64,000 nucleotides of DNA, from positions 6,308,793 to 6,372,792 of the forward strand of contig NC_034424.1 in NCBI RefSeq assembly GCF_002078875.1, read 5' to 3'. Of the stretch, positions 62,331 through 64,000 are shown in pieces. The translations under genes were made by a program, and so were the position numbers. The stretch is from Numida meleagris (taxonomy: Eukaryota; Chordata; Aves; Galliformes; Numididae). Position 1 is the first letter of the stretch; every line of letters starts with the position of its first letter. The notes below the pieces were generated by a model. That model did no database searches. It had not been told where the DNA came from and saw only the letters and a list, made by a program, of their open reading frames with translations.

Positions 62331-64000
62331 CGCGCGGTTTTGTCTGTACGGGGATGCTCGGTGCAGCTCTCAGTGCGTACAGCACCCATACATTGTGTAT
62401 TTTATTCCCTCCTCCCCACCAAAAAATCTACAAACACGGCGCCGTTGTTTTGTGTCGTTTTGGGGGAAAAAAAAAAATAAACAAACGACAAAAAAAAAAA
62501 CAGGAGAAGACTTGAAAGGCCCTGGGTTTCTTAGGCTCTGTAAATGAGGGAGGTTTTGAAAAAGGAACAGAGATTGGTTTCCTGTAAAGAGAGCTCAGGG
62601 AAGTGTTTTGTCACCCACTGAAAGCATTCGATCAAATGGATGATGGAGGCTGCGCTGGGTGTAGGGGCGGCTGTGCCGCAGAAGCAAGGAATGGCAGAAA
62701 GGCTTGGAGCCCCCCTGGGCTGCTCCGTGCCTCCCACGCATCATTGCACAGCTGCCTCCTGAGCCCCCTCTCCCCTTGCAGCTCCCATTTACCTCCCGCC
62801 AGGAGCTGACCTGCCTGGCCACCCAATGGCACCCGGAAGCCATCCTTGGGATGCACGCTGCTGCCTCGGGGAGCTCTGCCCACCCTGCACGTTTTGCATC
62901 TCCCAATGTATTGGTTCTCCTCTTACGGATCTATCTGTTTGCACCGTGCACGTGGTTGTACTAATGCTTGACAAGGGAGCTCTTTCAGTCCCCCAATTTA
63001 AAACATAACTAAGAAACCCGAATGAAAATGGCATCCCTAAAGTTTCAATATGTATTTTGGGGGCCGAGTTTGTTTTACTGCCCCTCTAACTCTTTGCAGC
63101 AAGGGCTGATGTTACAGCAGCCCAGCTAAAGGTGTCCTGCAAGCTTTAACTTGTCAATAAATATGCAAAGAAAATGAGTGAACATTGCATCTAATGAGCA
63201 GAAAACTACTGTAGCTCCATCATCCTGCAAAGAAAACCACCACATTTAAGCCTGCAACCCATCTTCCTGTCCTGCTACAGCCAATGCTCTAAACCTGGAA
63301 TTAAAACAAAATCCTGTTGTAACAGCCCGTAACCACATCAGAGCAAGGGTAAAGATTGTCAGCTGCCTCTACAGAAAGTACCGTTGGGTTCATCATTTAA
63401 AATATGAATTAGAAGAATCGGAGATGTGGATCCATCACCAGCACTGACTTCTCACACTGGCCTGTCACAGAAAGACCTCTGACCCAGGGACACCCTTATC
63501 TTGTCTCTCATTACTGGCCTGGGACTAATCCATACACCTCAGGTATCCCTCATTATGAGGGGGTTCCTCATTTTTTAACACAGCACTTGTCCCCTGCCTT
63601 ACACCTGGTGCTTCCCACTTACTCATGCTGTGGCATCACTCACAACTTTGTCAAGGACTCTGCTAATTTTAATTACAGTGTGACATTTCTCACCCAGGAG
63701 CTTTGTACCAGCCCGGAGTGAACAAACTGCTGCTGCCTCCCCTGTGGCCTTAACCCAACCCCATGCAGAAATGTCACCCTGCATGGCTCCCAGTTCTCAG
63801 GAAACACATCCAAGAGAAGCAGCTCAGCTGTCCTTACATACAGACAGTGGATTTTTCTAACAACCCCAGCTCTGGCCCCATACAGGTCAGAGGGAAGAAC
63901 CGCTGTATCTGCAATGGGAGACCAGGGCTGGCCCTGTCAGCTCTGGGGGCTCCGGGGCTGCCCACCCATCTCTGCAGCCTGGGCTCTGCTTCCCCCTGCC
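62331..64000 (+). other. CFAP77: Right edge, probable CFAP77 intron 5
   Basis: A-rich tracts lie at about 62,467-62,501. No exon of CFAP77 and none of BARHL1 (no homeodomain WFQNRR-type frame) was found up to the edge. Confidence 0.45.

Overview
This is a vertebrate nuclear genomic window, almost certainly from a galliform bird and most likely chicken. The evidence is small spliced exons with GT/AG boundaries, CpG-island promoters and several short 3'-end fragments of CR1 LINEs, the typical avian retrotransposon. The gene order SETX - TTF1 - CFAP77 matches human 9q34.13, whose counterpart in chicken is chromosome 17 (established synteny, recalled rather than searched). There is no operon, phage or CRISPR content. 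Most open frames longer than 60 codons are chance frames in introns.

Layout. Bases 1-2080 hold the 5' end of SETX on the minus strand: its first coding exon, a long intron and a CpG-island promoter near 1.56-2.08 kb. Bases about 3.1-11.45 kb hold the whole of TTF1 on the minus strand. Ten coding exons could be joined with matching phases into one 714-codon frame including the stop (713 residues), followed by about 0.9 kb of 3' UTR. Bases 11.45-11.81 kb form a CpG-rich head-to-head promoter shared by TTF1 and CFAP77, with an ETS site and an RFX X-box-like motif. From 11,806 to beyond the right edge lies CFAP77 on the plus strand. Five coding exons (216 codons) were found. The expected C-terminal exon was not, and probably lies past base 64,000.

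The two large CFAP77 introns (31 kb and 10.7 kb) and the right-hand 8 kb hold no other gene that I can support. They contain several AT-rich stretches dense in homeodomain, POU and SOX-like core motifs, and nine perfect POU octamers counted by eye over about 46 kb. In mammals the next gene beyond CFAP77 is the homeobox gene BARHL1, so these stretches are candidate long-range enhancers of that gene. This is inference; conservation could not be computed.

The three genes have unrelated jobs: an RNA/DNA helicase (SETX), an rDNA transcription terminator (TTF1) and a ciliary axoneme protein (CFAP77). The one functional link visible in the sequence is the shared TTF1/CFAP77 promoter. I found no convincing undescribed system. 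The most interesting leads are the X-box in that promoter, the candidate enhancer block, and a possible decayed retrocopy inside a TTF1 intron.
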